From Cupriavidus necator A5-1 (lineage in GTDB: Bacteria > Pseudomonadota > Gammaproteobacteria > Burkholderiales > Burkholderiaceae): a stretch of 64,000 nt of DNA. The notes below the pieces were generated by a model. It saw only the letters and a program-made list of their open reading frames with translations, ran no database searches and was not told where the DNA came from. This document shows positions 52,203 to 63,969 of the stretch, piece after piece. A program made the position numbers and the translations under genes. Each line of letters starts with the position of its first letter. Position 1 is the first letter of the stretch. Where the stretch lies: contig NZ_JQLI01000001.1 in NCBI RefSeq assembly GCF_000744095.1, forward strand, positions 2,852,001 to 2,916,000, written 5' to 3'.

Positions 52203-52913
52203 ATGAACGCAACGGCAGATCTCATCCCGTCAACTGAGCTGGCGCAAGGCAACCCCATCCGGTTTCCCAATGAAAGCGCGGAGTATCGCAAAGCGCGCAA
52301 TGCGCTGCTTGCAGAGGAGATCGAGCTACGGCGGCACATCGAGCGCGTGGCCGAACAGCGCCGCAAGTTGCCCCCAGGCGGCGAGGTGACCAAACCCTAC
52401 ACCTTCCAGGGCGAACACGGGCCGGTCACGCTTGCCGAGCTGTTTGGCGACAAGGACACGCTCGTCATCTACAGTTATATGTTTGGACCGCAGCGGGAAC
52501 AGCCTTGCCCCATGTGCACGTCCATCATGGCATCGTGGGATCACAAGGTTCCGGACATTGAGCAGCGCGTGGCGCTGGCGATGGTCGCTCGCTCGCCCAT
52601 TGATCGTCTTATGGCGGCCAGGAAGGCGCGGGGCTGGACGAAGCTGAAGGTCTACGCGGACGTCGACGGCGATTTCACCCGTAACTATGTCAGCCACGAG
52701 GATGCCGACGTCCCGGGCTACACAGTGTTTACGCGCCGGGACGGCAAGATCCGCCATTTCTGGAGCGGTGAGATCTACGGCGTCCCTCCAGACCCCGGCC
52801 AGGACCCGCGCGGCGCGCCGGACCTGGACCCGCTGTGGAGCCTGCTGGACACCACGCCTGAAGGTCGCGGCACCGACTGGTATCCGAAGCTGGAATACCC
52901 GGGCAGGAATTAG
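52203..52913 (+). CDS. DUF899 (thioredoxin-like fold) protein
   Basis: 236 residues with the DUF899 plan: ELRRHIERVAEQRRKLPPGG, LAELFGDKDTLVIYSYMFG, the cysteines in QPCPMCTSIMASWDHK, YADVDGDFTRNY, and FWSGEIYGVPPDPGQDPR. Cytosolic, fold like peroxiredoxin/AhpC; function unknown. A clean aggagg ribosome site is found in the leader at 52190-52200. Confidence 0.9.
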   Translation: MNATADLIPSTELAQGNPIRFPNESAEYRKARNALLAEEIELRRHIERVAEQRRKLPPGGEVTKPYTFQGEHGPVTLAELFGDKDTLVIYSYMFGPQREQPCPMCTSIMASWDHKVPDIEQRVALAMVARSPIDRLMAARKARGWTKLKVYADVDGDFTRNYVSHEDADVPGYTVFTRRDGKIRHFWSGEIYGVPPDPGQDPRGAPDLDPLWSLLDTTPEGRGTDWYPKLEYPGRN

Positions 52914-53012
52914 CGCCGGAGACGGTCCACGCCCACGCGCCTTTCCGCCCTTGGTCAAACCCGGCCCGGACAGCTAGCATGAATCTGTGCCAGTCTCCTT
53001 GGAGGGTATCGC

Positions 53013-53288
53013 ATGCTGCGCGTCACCGAAGCTAGCCGGAATATGCCGCCCCCTGCGCTTGAGCACGCCCCTGTGAAAATGGGGCGGACACGGCCCCGCG
53101 CAGGAGAAGATGCGATTGCGCGCATTGCTGTGGCTCACGGCGCGCCGCTGGAGTTCGTGCGCTGGCAATTCTGGAACGCGTGGGATGCGCTCCAGGAAGA
53201 TGCGAAATTTCCCGACTATCTGCTGGTGCTGACCGAGCGGAAAGTCGTCGAGGCTTTGCGGAGGCGCAGAAGACAGGCTGACATTTAG
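53013..53288 (+). CDS. Small protein, DUF3562-like
   Basis: 91 residues. The C-terminal half (EDAIARIAVAHGAPLEFVRW, then KFPDYLLVLTERKVVEALRR) is helical and resembles a DUF3562-type helical segment, a tentative match. Basic C-terminus (RRRRRQ). A ggaggg site is placed before the ATG. Next small gene starts 8 bases after it, so they likely share a transcript. Confidence 0.6.
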   Translation: MLRVTEASRNMPPPALEHAPVKMGRTRPRAGEDAIARIAVAHGAPLEFVRWQFWNAWDALQEDAKFPDYLLVLTERKVVEALRRRRRQADI

Positions 53289-53296
53289 AAACGGCG

Positions 53297-53527
53297 ATGA
53301 CAAAGTCGATCAAGAAGCGATATTTGAAGGCGCTGAACCGTCGTCTGAAGAAGGAGGCAGGCAAGACGTTCGGCGCGACCTTCGTGTTCTATCCACCCGG
53401 CACGAAGCCGAAAGACGCAACGGGCGTCACGGCGAGCGATCTGGCAGACCCGCATGCCCTCGAAATCATGGACGCCGTTCAGGCTCGCGTTTTCGTGAAG
53501 TTCAGCGGCGAGACAAAGTCAACGTAA
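53297..53527 (+). CDS. Small basic protein, unknown
   Basis: 76 residues starting MTKSIKKRYLKALNRRLKKE, strongly basic, then FGATFVFYPPGTKPKDATGV, and a helix DPHALEIMDAVQARVFVKF. No family recognised; it could be a nucleic-acid-associated protein on charge alone, which is not evidence of function. Lies 8 bases after the previous gene. Confidence 0.5.
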   Translation: MTKSIKKRYLKALNRRLKKEAGKTFGATFVFYPPGTKPKDATGVTASDLADPHALEIMDAVQARVFVKFSGETKST

Positions 53528-53568
53528 GGGCCTCCCTGCGCAAGTCAAGCACCGACGCGTGCCGCGTC

Positions 53569-54261
53569 TCAAGCCGGCTGCCTGCCGCGCAGGCACAGCA
53601 CCCTGAGCGTCGAGCCTGCCAGCCGCCACCATGATGGCCGCATTGCGGCGCTCGGCTGCACCGGCGACGGGTCGGCCGACTCTTCCGCTTGCAGCGCGGG
53701 CTGCGCCAGGACCGCGTACCCGCTGTACCGGGCCAGCAGTTCCTCGCGACTGACTTCCTGCTCCCCGCCGCCCCAGCCTGGCAGCGCGACCAGAAACCGT
53801 CCGTGCTCGCGGCGCTGTAGCAGTACGCAGGGTTTGCGCTTGTCCAGCAACAGGATGGCCGGCAGCGAGGTATCCGGGATCCCGTCGAGATCCCGCTCCA
53901 CCAGCCGGGTCGACAACCCGGCGCGCGCCGCCGCGGCGAAAAGCAGCGGCAGCGTGAGGCCCTGCCCTTTGAGCGGCAGCCCTTCCAGCAGCACTGCGGA
54001 CGGAACCGGCCGGTGCAAGGCCCGGTTCAGCAGTAGCAGGCTGCCCAGCAGCGGATCGTCCGCACCCGTCGGCTGGTCTATGACGGCAGTCGGCTCCCGG
54101 CGGCCAGCCATGAGGTACAGGTTGGAAGTCCCGGGATGCGCGGCGGGCGTGGTCTTGATTTGCTGTGCCCGCCGCCATGGCGTTGATGCGCCCTCTGTGT
54201 CTTGCGCCTGCGCCTCGCATAGCGCCGACTCGTGCCGTCCGCACGGATTCCATTCACCCAT
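53569..54261 (-). CDS. Detached C39-like peptidase domain of a type I secretion ABC transporter
   Basis: 230 residues. The centre (about 65-200) is the inactive C39-like N-terminal domain of LapB/RtxB-type transporters: DPLLGSLLLLNRALHRPVPS, LPLKGQGLTLPLLFAAAARA, LVERDLDGIPDTSLPAILLL, QRREHGRFLVALPGWGGGEQ, SREELLARYSGYAVLAQP. The usual protein then continues for about 550 residues with membrane and ATPase domains. Here it ends 40 residues later in GSTLRVLCLRGRQPA. The ATG at 54261 follows a ggggggag signal. A truncated gene is more likely than a natural stand-alone domain. Confidence 0.7.
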   Translation of the reverse strand: MGEWNPCGRHESALCEAQAQDTEGASTPWRRAQQIKTTPAAHPGTSNLYLMAGRREPTAVIDQPTGADDPLLGSLLLLNRALHRPVPSAVLLEGLPLKGQGLTLPLLFAAAARAGLSTRLVERDLDGIPDTSLPAILLLDKRKPCVLLQRREHGRFLVALPGWGGGEQEVSREELLARYSGYAVLAQPALQAEESADPSPVQPSAAMRPSWWRLAGSTLRVLCLRGRQPA

Positions 54262-54452
54262 GACTCCCCCCGGTTTCAGTGGTGTGATCCTTCTTTGCCA
54301 GGAGCATAGTGCATCAGCGCGCGCGGGCCCATCATTCGAACAGGCTAGTAGTACGGCCGCGGCAGGACTGATTCAGCGCTGAAACGCCCCGTTGGCTTGC
54401 CGGGGCCAGCAAGGCCGGTGCCGGCGCGAGCGTGGCGCTTTCGTCCAACCAC

Positions 54453-54836
54453 CTACTGCAGCATACCGGGAGGCACTACGGTCCATCCTGAAGCCCCGCT
54501 CGACGTCGTCCTGCGCTGACTCCTGAGGACACCGTTCTCGTCGAACTCGAAAAGGACCGTCGACGAGCGGATCTCGCCTCCGGAAAACAGCGGCCCAATG
54601 AATGGAATAAAGCTCTCAGGATTAGGCCTGGAGGTCGCAAAGGAATAGATCAGTATCGTGGATCCGTTTCCCAGCGTCGCCTGGGATGTGGGCTTCCCGA
54701 GCTGCGTGGTAACGTCGTCGAGCGTAGAGAAACCGAGCATGAAGTTCGACATATGCTCCGGTTTCACGTCGACGCCTGTCGATACACAGGCAACCAACAT
54801 GGCGCAAGTCACAATCAGTGCGTGAACACGCTTCAT
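54453..54836 (-). CDS. BamE/SmpA-like lipoprotein
   Basis: 127 residues from the ATG at 54836. Signal peptide with lipobox MKRVHALIVTCAMLVACVS (lipidated Cys at 16), then the SmpA/BamE-type segment MSNFMLGFSTLDDVTTQLGK and STILIYSFATSRPNPESF, and a tail FEFDENGVLRSQRRTTSSG. Probably anchored to the outer membrane. It stands apart from the bam genes, so a function in outer-membrane assembly is not implied. The longer frame to 54941 is not conserved. Confidence 0.8.
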   Translation of the reverse strand: MKRVHALIVTCAMLVACVSTGVDVKPEHMSNFMLGFSTLDDVTTQLGKPTSQATLGNGSTILIYSFATSRPNPESFIPFIGPLFSGGEIRSSTVLFEFDENGVLRSQRRTTSSGASGWTVVPPGMLQ

Positions 54837-55009
54837 GTCGACACCGCCGTACTTTTTGTGCCGTGACTGAGAACGTGCTGAAGGCATGATGCCAGCCTGA
54901 CCGCGCGATGCGTCCGGCACGCTGTTCACCAAAGAATACAACTTTGCTGACTGCAGTTCCGAAGCCGATACTTTTACCGTTCGCGTAGACTGAATTGCCT
55001 ATGCCACCC

Positions 55010-55158
55010 GCAAAAATAGACGAAACGGTAAGCGAGGTAGAAACTTTGGCAAGCTGCGCCGACCTCGCATCCCCAGCGAATGACATAGACAGACTGTCAA
55101 ACCATATCGCAAAAAATAGATAGTCTGGTAATACGGGTAGAAACTCTGGTAAGCTCCG
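55010..55158 (+). repeat. Duplicated 50-base element ahead of the Fic gene
   Basis: Two imperfect direct repeats, 55010-55058 and 55109-55158, start to start about 100 bases apart; by eye they agree at 36 of 50 aligned places. The core GGTAGAAACTYTGGYAAGCT is nearly identical. Each copy holds three GGYAR units (GGTAA, GGTAG, GGYAA) at 9- and 12-base steps. The second copy ends 32 bases before the Fic ATG. A protein binding as a phased set is likely. The stretch 54837-55009 holds nothing else. Confidence 0.7.
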
Positions 55159-55190
55159 GAGCACCCCAGAACCCCACCGACCACCCTGAT

Positions 55191-56714
55191 ATGGCCCATG
55201 CGCCACTCGGCTACGACGCCCTGATCCGCAAGTTCGGCCTGCGCGTCCCGCCGCTGCGCTCCACCTCCGCCCTGGCCGACAAAACCGGCGTTCTCAGCAC
55301 GCACACCGGCCCGGACGGCACCACGCGCACCGTTTATCCCAGGAACCGCTACCGCGGCGGTGACACGACCGTCGACCACCTGACCTTCGCGCTGAAGAAG
55401 GAGCAACTGGACCTGACCGTGCTCGCGGCATTGTTCGAGCACGAGGAGGCGGTGGAGACGGTCCGGGCGTGGCTGGCGGCGACGCCCTCCTCACGTTATG
55501 CGAGGTTGAGCGCCTTCTATGCCAAATGGCTCGCCGGGGCGCAGTTCGATTACAAGCTGCCCACCGGCGCGCCCCGGATACTGGCGCTCGACGAAGCTGA
55601 GTACGTGACCGGCCCGGTGACGACGGACCTGCAGCTCGGGATCCAGAACAACCACCTGGGCCCGGCCGCCTTTTGCCCGCTGGTGCGACGGACCGGGAAA
55701 CTGGCGTCGTTGATTGCCGCCGATCTCCCGGGCCGGGTGTCCGCGGCAATCAAGCGGCTGGAGCCGGAACTGCTCGCACGCGCGGTCGACTACCTGTACC
55801 TCGCGGAAACGCGATCGACCTATTCCATCGAGCACGAGGTCCCCGATAACCAGCGGGTCGCGAAATTCAGGCGCTTGCTCGAGTATGCCGGCGAACCGGG
55901 CCGTCTCACCGAAGAGCGCCTGTGCGAATGGCAGAACGAAATCATCTCCGGGCTGCGGGCCGAATACGCGTTTCGCGATACGCAGAACTGGCTCTCCCGC
56001 GGCGGGCGCATGCGCAATATCGCGGACTATATTCCGCCGCCGCCGGAACAACTCGACGCGATGATGGATGGGATTGCCACGCTCGCCGAGCTTGCGCCGG
56101 CACAGGCGGCAAACCCGATCGTGATCGCGGCTTGCGTGTCGTTTGGCTTCGTGTTTGCGCACCCGTTCTACGATGGCAACGGCCGGCTCCATCGCTTCCT
56201 CATCCATCATCTGCTGCGCCAGGCCGGTGTCACACCCGAGGGTGTAGTGCTGCCGGTGTCCGCGCGCATGCTCAAGCAGATCGATACCTATGCGGCACTG
56301 CTGAAGTCCTACTCCGCGCCGCGCACGGCTTTGCTCAACTACGCGCTGGACTCGGACAGCGACACGATCCTGATCAAGTCGCCGCAGCCTGACTGGCTTT
56401 ACGCCTCCTTCGATGCTACGGCGCTGTGCGAGTTCGTCTTCGAATGTATCGAGCAATGCGTGGAGCAAGACCTCGCGCAGGAGATCCAGTACCTGCGCGC
56501 CTACGACGCCAGTGTCACGCGCCTGGAAAGCTGGCTCGACCTGCGCCAGTCACGCCTGTCCAACCTGATCGACCTCATTGTCCAGAACCACGGCGAGCTG
56601 TCGAAGCGCAAACGCAAGCTGTTCGAAGACGTCACGGACGATGAACTCGCGCGCATCGAAAGCGTGGTGCGCGACGAGTTTGCCGAATATCTCGATCTCC
56701 ACGCCAACGCCTGA
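55191..56714 (+). CDS. Fic-domain protein (AMP-transferase family)
   Basis: 507 residues with the catalytic Fic loop HPFYDGNGRLHRF in the second half (canonical HPFx[DE]GNGRxxR). The N-terminal inhibitory-type motif is STYSIEHEVP near residue 210 (T/SxxxE, with His where Gly/Asn is usual). The N-terminal third (KFGLRVPPLRSTSALADKTG) is of the long Fic class with unknown target; the C-terminal 100 residues are helical and may hold a small DNA-binding helix (SRLSNLIDLIVQNHGELSKR). The enzyme may AMPylate a protein and may autoregulate through the upstream repeats. The next genes are unrelated. Confidence 0.88.
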   Translation: MAHAPLGYDALIRKFGLRVPPLRSTSALADKTGVLSTHTGPDGTTRTVYPRNRYRGGDTTVDHLTFALKKEQLDLTVLAALFEHEEAVETVRAWLAATPSSRYARLSAFYAKWLAGAQFDYKLPTGAPRILALDEAEYVTGPVTTDLQLGIQNNHLGPAAFCPLVRRTGKLASLIAADLPGRVSAAIKRLEPELLARAVDYLYLAETRSTYSIEHEVPDNQRVAKFRRLLEYAGEPGRLTEERLCEWQNEIISGLRAEYAFRDTQNWLSRGGRMRNIADYIPPPPEQLDAMMDGIATLAELAPAQAANPIVIAACVSFGFVFAHPFYDGNGRLHRFLIHHLLRQAGVTPEGVVLPVSARMLKQIDTYAALLKSYSAPRTALLNYALDSDSDTILIKSPQPDWLYASFDATALCEFVFECIEQCVEQDLAQEIQYLRAYDASVTRLESWLDLRQSRLSNLIDLIVQNHGELSKRKRKLFEDVTDDELARIESVVRDEFAEYLDLHANA

Positions 56715-56981
56715 CTGGCCGGGCATCACGGCTCGATCCTCGCCCTGTCCCTAATACGCAGAGCGCACACACACACTCACTGAGGCGCATTGCGCGAGAG
56801 ACGGCAAGGCAGCCTGCCCAGTCATCTTCTTCCTATATCGATGTCGGCGAGTCACCGACAGCGAGCGTGCCGGCCAGAAACTAGTATCCAGATACAAGTC
56901 AGCGCAAGCGTCCCATTCTGATGCCTTGAACGGCATCCGCGCCACGCTGCGCGCCTCGCAACCCGAACAGGAAGAACAGCC

Positions 56982-58991
56982 ATGGACCGCCGCCAGTTTC
57001 TCAAGTGGGGAAGTTTCCTGACCGTCTCCATTGCCACCGGCGGCCTGACCGCTTGCGGCGGCGGCGGCGACGATCCGCCCGACACGGGCAATCCGGAGAA
57101 CTTCGGTTTCCTGCATGGCGTCGCCTCGGGCGACCCGAAGCCGGACAGCGTGGTGGTGTGGACCCGCATCGAGGGCAACAACGGCAAGCGGCCGGTGGTG
57201 GTGCGGCTGCAGGTGTCGACACAGCAGGATTTCGCGCCGCCGAGCCTGCTGGTCAACGAACCGCTGATGGCGCTGCCGGAGTGGGACTACACGATCCGCA
57301 ACAAGGTCACCGGCCTTGACGCGGGCACGCGCTACTACTACCGCTTCCTGCTGGGCAACCGTCCCAGCACCGTGGGGCGCACGCGCACCGCCGCCGCGGC
57401 CGGCACGCCCTTGTCGCAGCTGCGTTTCGCCTTTGTCAGCTGCCAGGACTGGAATGCCAACCACTGGGCCGGCATGGAAGAGCTGGTGCAGCAGGACCTG
57501 GACTTCATCATCCACGTCGGCGACTACATCTACGAGGCCGTGCCGGGTGGCTCGCGTGCCGGCAACGTGGAGGATCGCCATACCGTGCTGACGTTGCCCA
57601 ATGGCACCCCACTGCCGGATGGCAGTGTCTATGCCACCACGCTGGACGACTACCGCTACCTGTACCGCAACTATCGCAGCGACGCGCGCCTGCAGGCGCT
57701 GCATGCCGCGTTCCCGATGATTGCCATCTGGGACGACCACGAGTTCTCTGACAACTGCTGGCAGGATCGCCAGACCTACGATTCAGACGATGACCTGACG
57801 CCGCACACGGCGCGCCGGCGCGCGGCCAGCCAGGCGTGGTTCGAATACTTGCCGGCGGACGTGAGCCTGGACACGAACAACCCGTCGTTCCAGAACATCC
57901 AGATCTATCGCTCCTTCACATTCGGCAATCTGGCCACGCTGCTGATGACCGACGAGCGCCTGTACCGGGCCGACCACATCGTCCCGGAAGAATCCACCGG
58001 CCGCGCCGTGGGCAGCCTGTTCTTCGTGCCTGCCACAACGCTGGCCGCAGCCGAGGCCCAGAAGATCGCCGCCGCCGGCAATGCGCTGACGCCGGTCTCG
58101 ATGCTGGGCGACACGCAGCGTGCGTGGTGGCAGGACCGCCTCGGCGGCGCCAATACGACGTGGAAGCTGTGGGGCAACCAGGTGTCGCTGCTGCGCATGC
58201 AGGTCGACGTCACCCAGGCAATCGCGAACCTGATCGCCCGGGGGTTGGTGCTGGCGAACAGCGCCCTGTCCTCATTGCAATCGGCCATTGCCGACGCACT
58301 GGCAAGCGACCTGCGTGCCGCCAAGGCCGCCGGCACCTACGCCAACCTCGCATACACCGCGCTGCGCAACGTGCTGTCGCAGGCCGGCATCAACGCCGCG
58401 ACCTTCGATGCCAACATCAAGCCATTCATCGAGAGCCGGCTGCCGGCCATCGCGCTGCTCGACCGCTTTATCCTCAATGCCGACCAATGGGATGGCTACA
58501 ACGCCGAGCGCAAGAACCTGATGGCCTTCCTCAAGGCCAACAGCGTCCGCAACGTGGTGGCCTTGAGCGGCGATATCCATGCCTTCTTTGCCGGGCAGGT
58601 GATGGACGACTACGATGCCGCAACGCCGGCACCCGTGATGGTGGACCTGGTCACCGCCGGCCTGTCGAGTAACTCGCTGCTCAGCGGGTTCCGCGCGATC
58701 GTGGACAACGACCAGGCCTTCGCCGCGCTGCGAGAGCTCGTTTACAGCAATGTGGGCGGCGCGGTGGTGAACACCTTCGATGCCACCTTGCGCACGTTCA
58801 ATCCGTGGCTCCGCCACGCCGATTCCAACACGGAGGGCTATGCACTGGTCACGCTGACGCCGGACAAGCTCAGCTGCACCTTCCATACGCTCAAGCTGCT
58901 TGATGGCGCCATGGCGCCTGCCCAGCCCGCAACGGCTAGCACGAAGGTGCTGGAGGTGGCCGCAGGCACGGCGAATGTGAGTGTGCTGTAG
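56982..58991 (+). CDS. phoD: PhoD-type alkaline phosphatase/phosphodiesterase, Tat-exported
   Basis: 669 residues with a twin-arginine signal (DRRQFLKWGSFLTVSIATGG) and a Cys-Gly run that may be lipidated (LTACGGGG). PhoD core: GVASGDPKPDSVVVWTRIEG, FAFVSCQDW, DFIIHVGDYIYEA, the metal site AIWDDHEFSDNCW, TDERLYRADHIVP, LSGDIHAFFAGQV. The enzyme releases phosphate from mono- and diesters in the periplasm, using Ca/Fe centres. A wide insert (about 330-480) is helical. The gene ends facing the hybrid kinase, with a GC-rich hairpin between them. An opposite frame over its first third is a shadow. Confidence 0.92.
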   Translation: MDRRQFLKWGSFLTVSIATGGLTACGGGGDDPPDTGNPENFGFLHGVASGDPKPDSVVVWTRIEGNNGKRPVVVRLQVSTQQDFAPPSLLVNEPLMALPEWDYTIRNKVTGLDAGTRYYYRFLLGNRPSTVGRTRTAAAAGTPLSQLRFAFVSCQDWNANHWAGMEELVQQDLDFIIHVGDYIYEAVPGGSRAGNVEDRHTVLTLPNGTPLPDGSVYATTLDDYRYLYRNYRSDARLQALHAAFPMIAIWDDHEFSDNCWQDRQTYDSDDDLTPHTARRRAASQAWFEYLPADVSLDTNNPSFQNIQIYRSFTFGNLATLLMTDERLYRADHIVPEESTGRAVGSLFFVPATTLAAAEAQKIAAAGNALTPVSMLGDTQRAWWQDRLGGANTTWKLWGNQVSLLRMQVDVTQAIANLIARGLVLANSALSSLQSAIADALASDLRAAKAAGTYANLAYTALRNVLSQAGINAATFDANIKPFIESRLPAIALLDRFILNADQWDGYNAERKNLMAFLKANSVRNVVALSGDIHAFFAGQVMDDYDAATPAPVMVDLVTAGLSSNSLLSGFRAIVDNDQAFAALRELVYSNVGGAVVNTFDATLRTFNPWLRHADSNTEGYALVTLTPDKLSCTFHTLKLLDGAMAPAQPATASTKVLEVAAGTANVSVL

Positions 58992-59001
58992 TGCCGGGGG
59001 T

Positions 59002-59022
59002 GGCGGCGTGGCCGGCGCCGCC
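59002..59022. terminator. GC-rich hairpin between convergent phoD and hybrid kinase
   Basis: GGCGGCG (59002-59008), 7-base loop, CGCCGCC (59016-59022) directly after the phoD stop and 35 bases before the end of the convergent kinase gene. No T run on either strand, so a bidirectional barrier is plausible but not certain. Confidence 0.4.
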
Positions 59023-59056
59023 GGTCCAGGGCACTCACCATGTCGGCTGCCAGCGC

Positions 59057-61948
<2,892 letters not shown>

Positions 61949-62115
61949 CTGACTTACTCCCGGATTTCTGACCAAGGTCCAACCGAAAAACCAAACCGAA
62001 CTTTAACGGCTGTGGCCGCGCTTTTGCTGACGGCAGGTACAAACACCTAGGCGCGTGCGAGAATGGCGCGCGGGTAATCGATCAGAAAGCGATCAGAAAG
62101 TCGGAGATGGGGCGC

Positions 62116-63075
62116 ATGGGTCGGATCCTGGTGGTCTGCTTGGTTGGCTTGCTGGCAGTCATGCACCACACCGTGGCCGGCGCCACGGAGATTGGCGTCA
62201 TCCTGGCGGGCAACCGCAGCCAGTTCTGGCAGGTGCTCGCCGAAGGCGTGCGCAAGGCCGCAAGCGACGCGAAGGTCAACGTGATCATCCGCGCGCCCAA
62301 TGAGGATGACCCGCAGGCCATCCGGGACAACCTGCAAGTGCGGATGATCCAGTCCATGCTGGAGCGCAAGGTGGACGGCCTGATTCTCGCGCCGATGCCG
62401 GTGGCGGCGCCCGCGACCCCTCCCATCATTGGCGTGCCCTTCCTCCTGGTCGACAGGGAGGGCGCCGATTACTCCGCGCCCCTGGTCGCCACGGACAACT
62501 ACGCCGCTGGCCGCCGGGCTGCGCAAACCCTGCGCGGCGCCCTGCCCCACGGTGCCCGCATCGGCGTCTTCCGCGTCGCGCGGGATCTGCAGGCCACCAC
62601 CGCACGCGAAAACGGGTTTATCGCCGCCGCCACGGAAATGGGTTTCCGGGTGGTACTGCAAACCTACCTGGGCTATGACATCCGGGGCATGCAGACCGCT
62701 GCCGCCGCGGCACTCGCAAAGCACGCGCAGGCGCTCGATGCCGTGTTCACGCCGCATGACATCTCGACCTTCAGCGTGGTGCGTGCGATCAACGCGCTGC
62801 CGAAAGGCAAGCGCCCCCTCCAGGTCGGTTTTGACTATTGGCCGAGCTTTGCGCCCAGCCTGCGCAACGGCGAACTCCACGCCATCGTTATTCAGCGGCC
62901 ATTTAACATGGGCTATGAGGCCATGCGCGAGCTGGCCGAATCCATGCGGGCGAACCGGCCGCCGCGTCATATCCGGATCGGCACGCTCGTGGTGACGGCG
63001 GCACGGCTCGACGATGCCGATGTACGCGAGGAACTTGCGCGCTACGAGAAATCGCCCAAGGCACCGGGCCAATGA
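62116..63075 (+). CDS. Periplasmic sugar-binding-type protein (TorT-like sensor partner?)
   Basis: 319 residues with a signal peptide (GRILVVCLVGLLAVMHHTVAG) and the LacI/RbsB-type periplasmic fold: ATEIGVILAGNRSQFWQVLA, VDGLILAPMPVAAPATPP, VATDNYAAGRRAAQTLRGAL, GENGF-like TARENGFIAA, VFTPHDISTFSVVRAIN, and LQVGFDYWPSFAPSLRNGEL. No ABC permease or ATPase gene lies near; the only neighbour is the divergent hybrid kinase, so a sensory role like TorT or LuxP is likely. The ATG at 62116 has ggag 9 bases upstream; an ATG at 62107 sits directly on that site and is not favoured. Confidence 0.85.
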   Translation: MGRILVVCLVGLLAVMHHTVAGATEIGVILAGNRSQFWQVLAEGVRKAASDAKVNVIIRAPNEDDPQAIRDNLQVRMIQSMLERKVDGLILAPMPVAAPATPPIIGVPFLLVDREGADYSAPLVATDNYAAGRRAAQTLRGALPHGARIGVFRVARDLQATTARENGFIAAATEMGFRVVLQTYLGYDIRGMQTAAAAALAKHAQALDAVFTPHDISTFSVVRAINALPKGKRPLQVGFDYWPSFAPSLRNGELHAIVIQRPFNMGYEAMRELAESMRANRPPRHIRIGTLVVTAARLDDADVREELARYEKSPKAPGQ

Positions 63076-63388
63076 GGTGATGACCAGCGCTGTCAGGGAA
63101 ATCCGAAGTGCAATTCAGTGCTGACTGACTGGCCGGCCACAACGGCGCCTCCGATAATCGCCACATAACAAGCTCTGATATGCGAAGAGCCGGCCGCAGG
63201 GATCAACGCAACGCCAGGACGACGGCGCATCAAGCGCCGCAATGCGTGACTGTGCCGGCTTTGGGCCCGTGCGTGGGGGCTTTGGGACGGCATACGGCTA
63301 GCCCGAACCGCGGGGTAGCCAGCCGTCCCCCTCTCTCCCTCTCTCCCCTTTCTCTTATCGGCACCCGCGAGGGTGAATGAACTGCAGG
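63076..63388. other. Intergenic stretch, no supported gene
   Basis: Convergent spacer of 313 bases. It holds a run of C/T with the plus strand reading CCCCCTCTCTCCCTCTCTCC near 63328-63347. No open frame with a family match and no T-tailed hairpin seen. Confidence 0.5.
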
Positions 63389-63658
63389 CTAGCAGGGCAG
63401 GAAACACGCCCGCGCCGCCTCGCTGGGCGTCAGGCCTGAGCGGAAATATATCCGCAGTCGTTCCAGCGTGAGGTAGTCCGGCACGTAGGCACTGGATACC
63501 AGGCCGGATCTCAGTGCGTATTCATGCAGGGCTGCAGCCCAGGCGTAGATGTCGAAGGGTGCCGTGGCCGCACCCTCCGGGCCCGCGCCACTGTCGGCGC
63601 CGTACCCGTCTTGGTCGTCAAACAAGCCAGTCCCCTGAAAAAACGCCGGATCATGCAT
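63389..63658 (-). CDS. Small protein, unknown
   Basis: 89 residues starting MHDPAFFQGTGLFDDQDGYG: an acidic/Gly-rich head, then a helical C-terminus (FDIYAWAAALHEYALRSGLV, LTLERLRIYFRSGLTPSEAA) ending in a Cys pair RACFLPC. No family recognised. The open frame extends further upstream in a low-complexity Arg-rich region that I do not believe. No clear ribosome site. Confidence 0.5.
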   Translation of the reverse strand: MHDPAFFQGTGLFDDQDGYGADSGAGPEGAATAPFDIYAWAAALHEYALRSGLVSSAYVPDYLTLERLRIYFRSGLTPSEAARACFLPC

Positions 63659-63729
63659 CCGGCGCGCTGGTCGGCGATGCCGTGCCCGGGGCGCGGTTGC
63701 GTCACGCGCCCTGCCTCTCGCGCCTTGCC

Positions 63730-63969
63730 TCACGCACCATAAGCGGCCGGCCCCGCCCTGCTCGTCACTGGCGGAAAGACATACCAGGCCCCGTCGCCAT
63801 GCCTGAAAAATACGATCGATAGCGTGCCTGTGACGCGGTCGGATTCCACGCATACGAATCGACTGCCGCACTCTCGCAGCCGCCCCACCGAGGCGACTCG
63901 CGGTGGATTCGCCACGGCTGGTCCCAGCCATTTATCCACCATCGACCGCAATGACTTGTCTGCTCCCAT
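63730..63969 (-). CDS. Small protein, unknown
   Basis: 79 residues from the ATG at 63969 (ggag 5 bases upstream): MGADKSLRSMVDKWLGPAVA, then RLRECGSRFVCVESDRVTGT and SIVFFRHGDGAWYVFPP. A short mixed alpha/beta protein with two Cys; the composition looks real, no family recognised. Lies upstream of the 89-residue frame on the same strand. Confidence 0.5.
   Translation of the reverse strand: MGADKSLRSMVDKWLGPAVANPPRVASVGRLRECGSRFVCVESDRVTGTLSIVFFRHGDGAWYVFPPVTSRAGPAAYGA

Noticed and set aside
63328..63357. C/T-rich run
   Set aside because: Simple sequence without stem or tail; no function can be supported.
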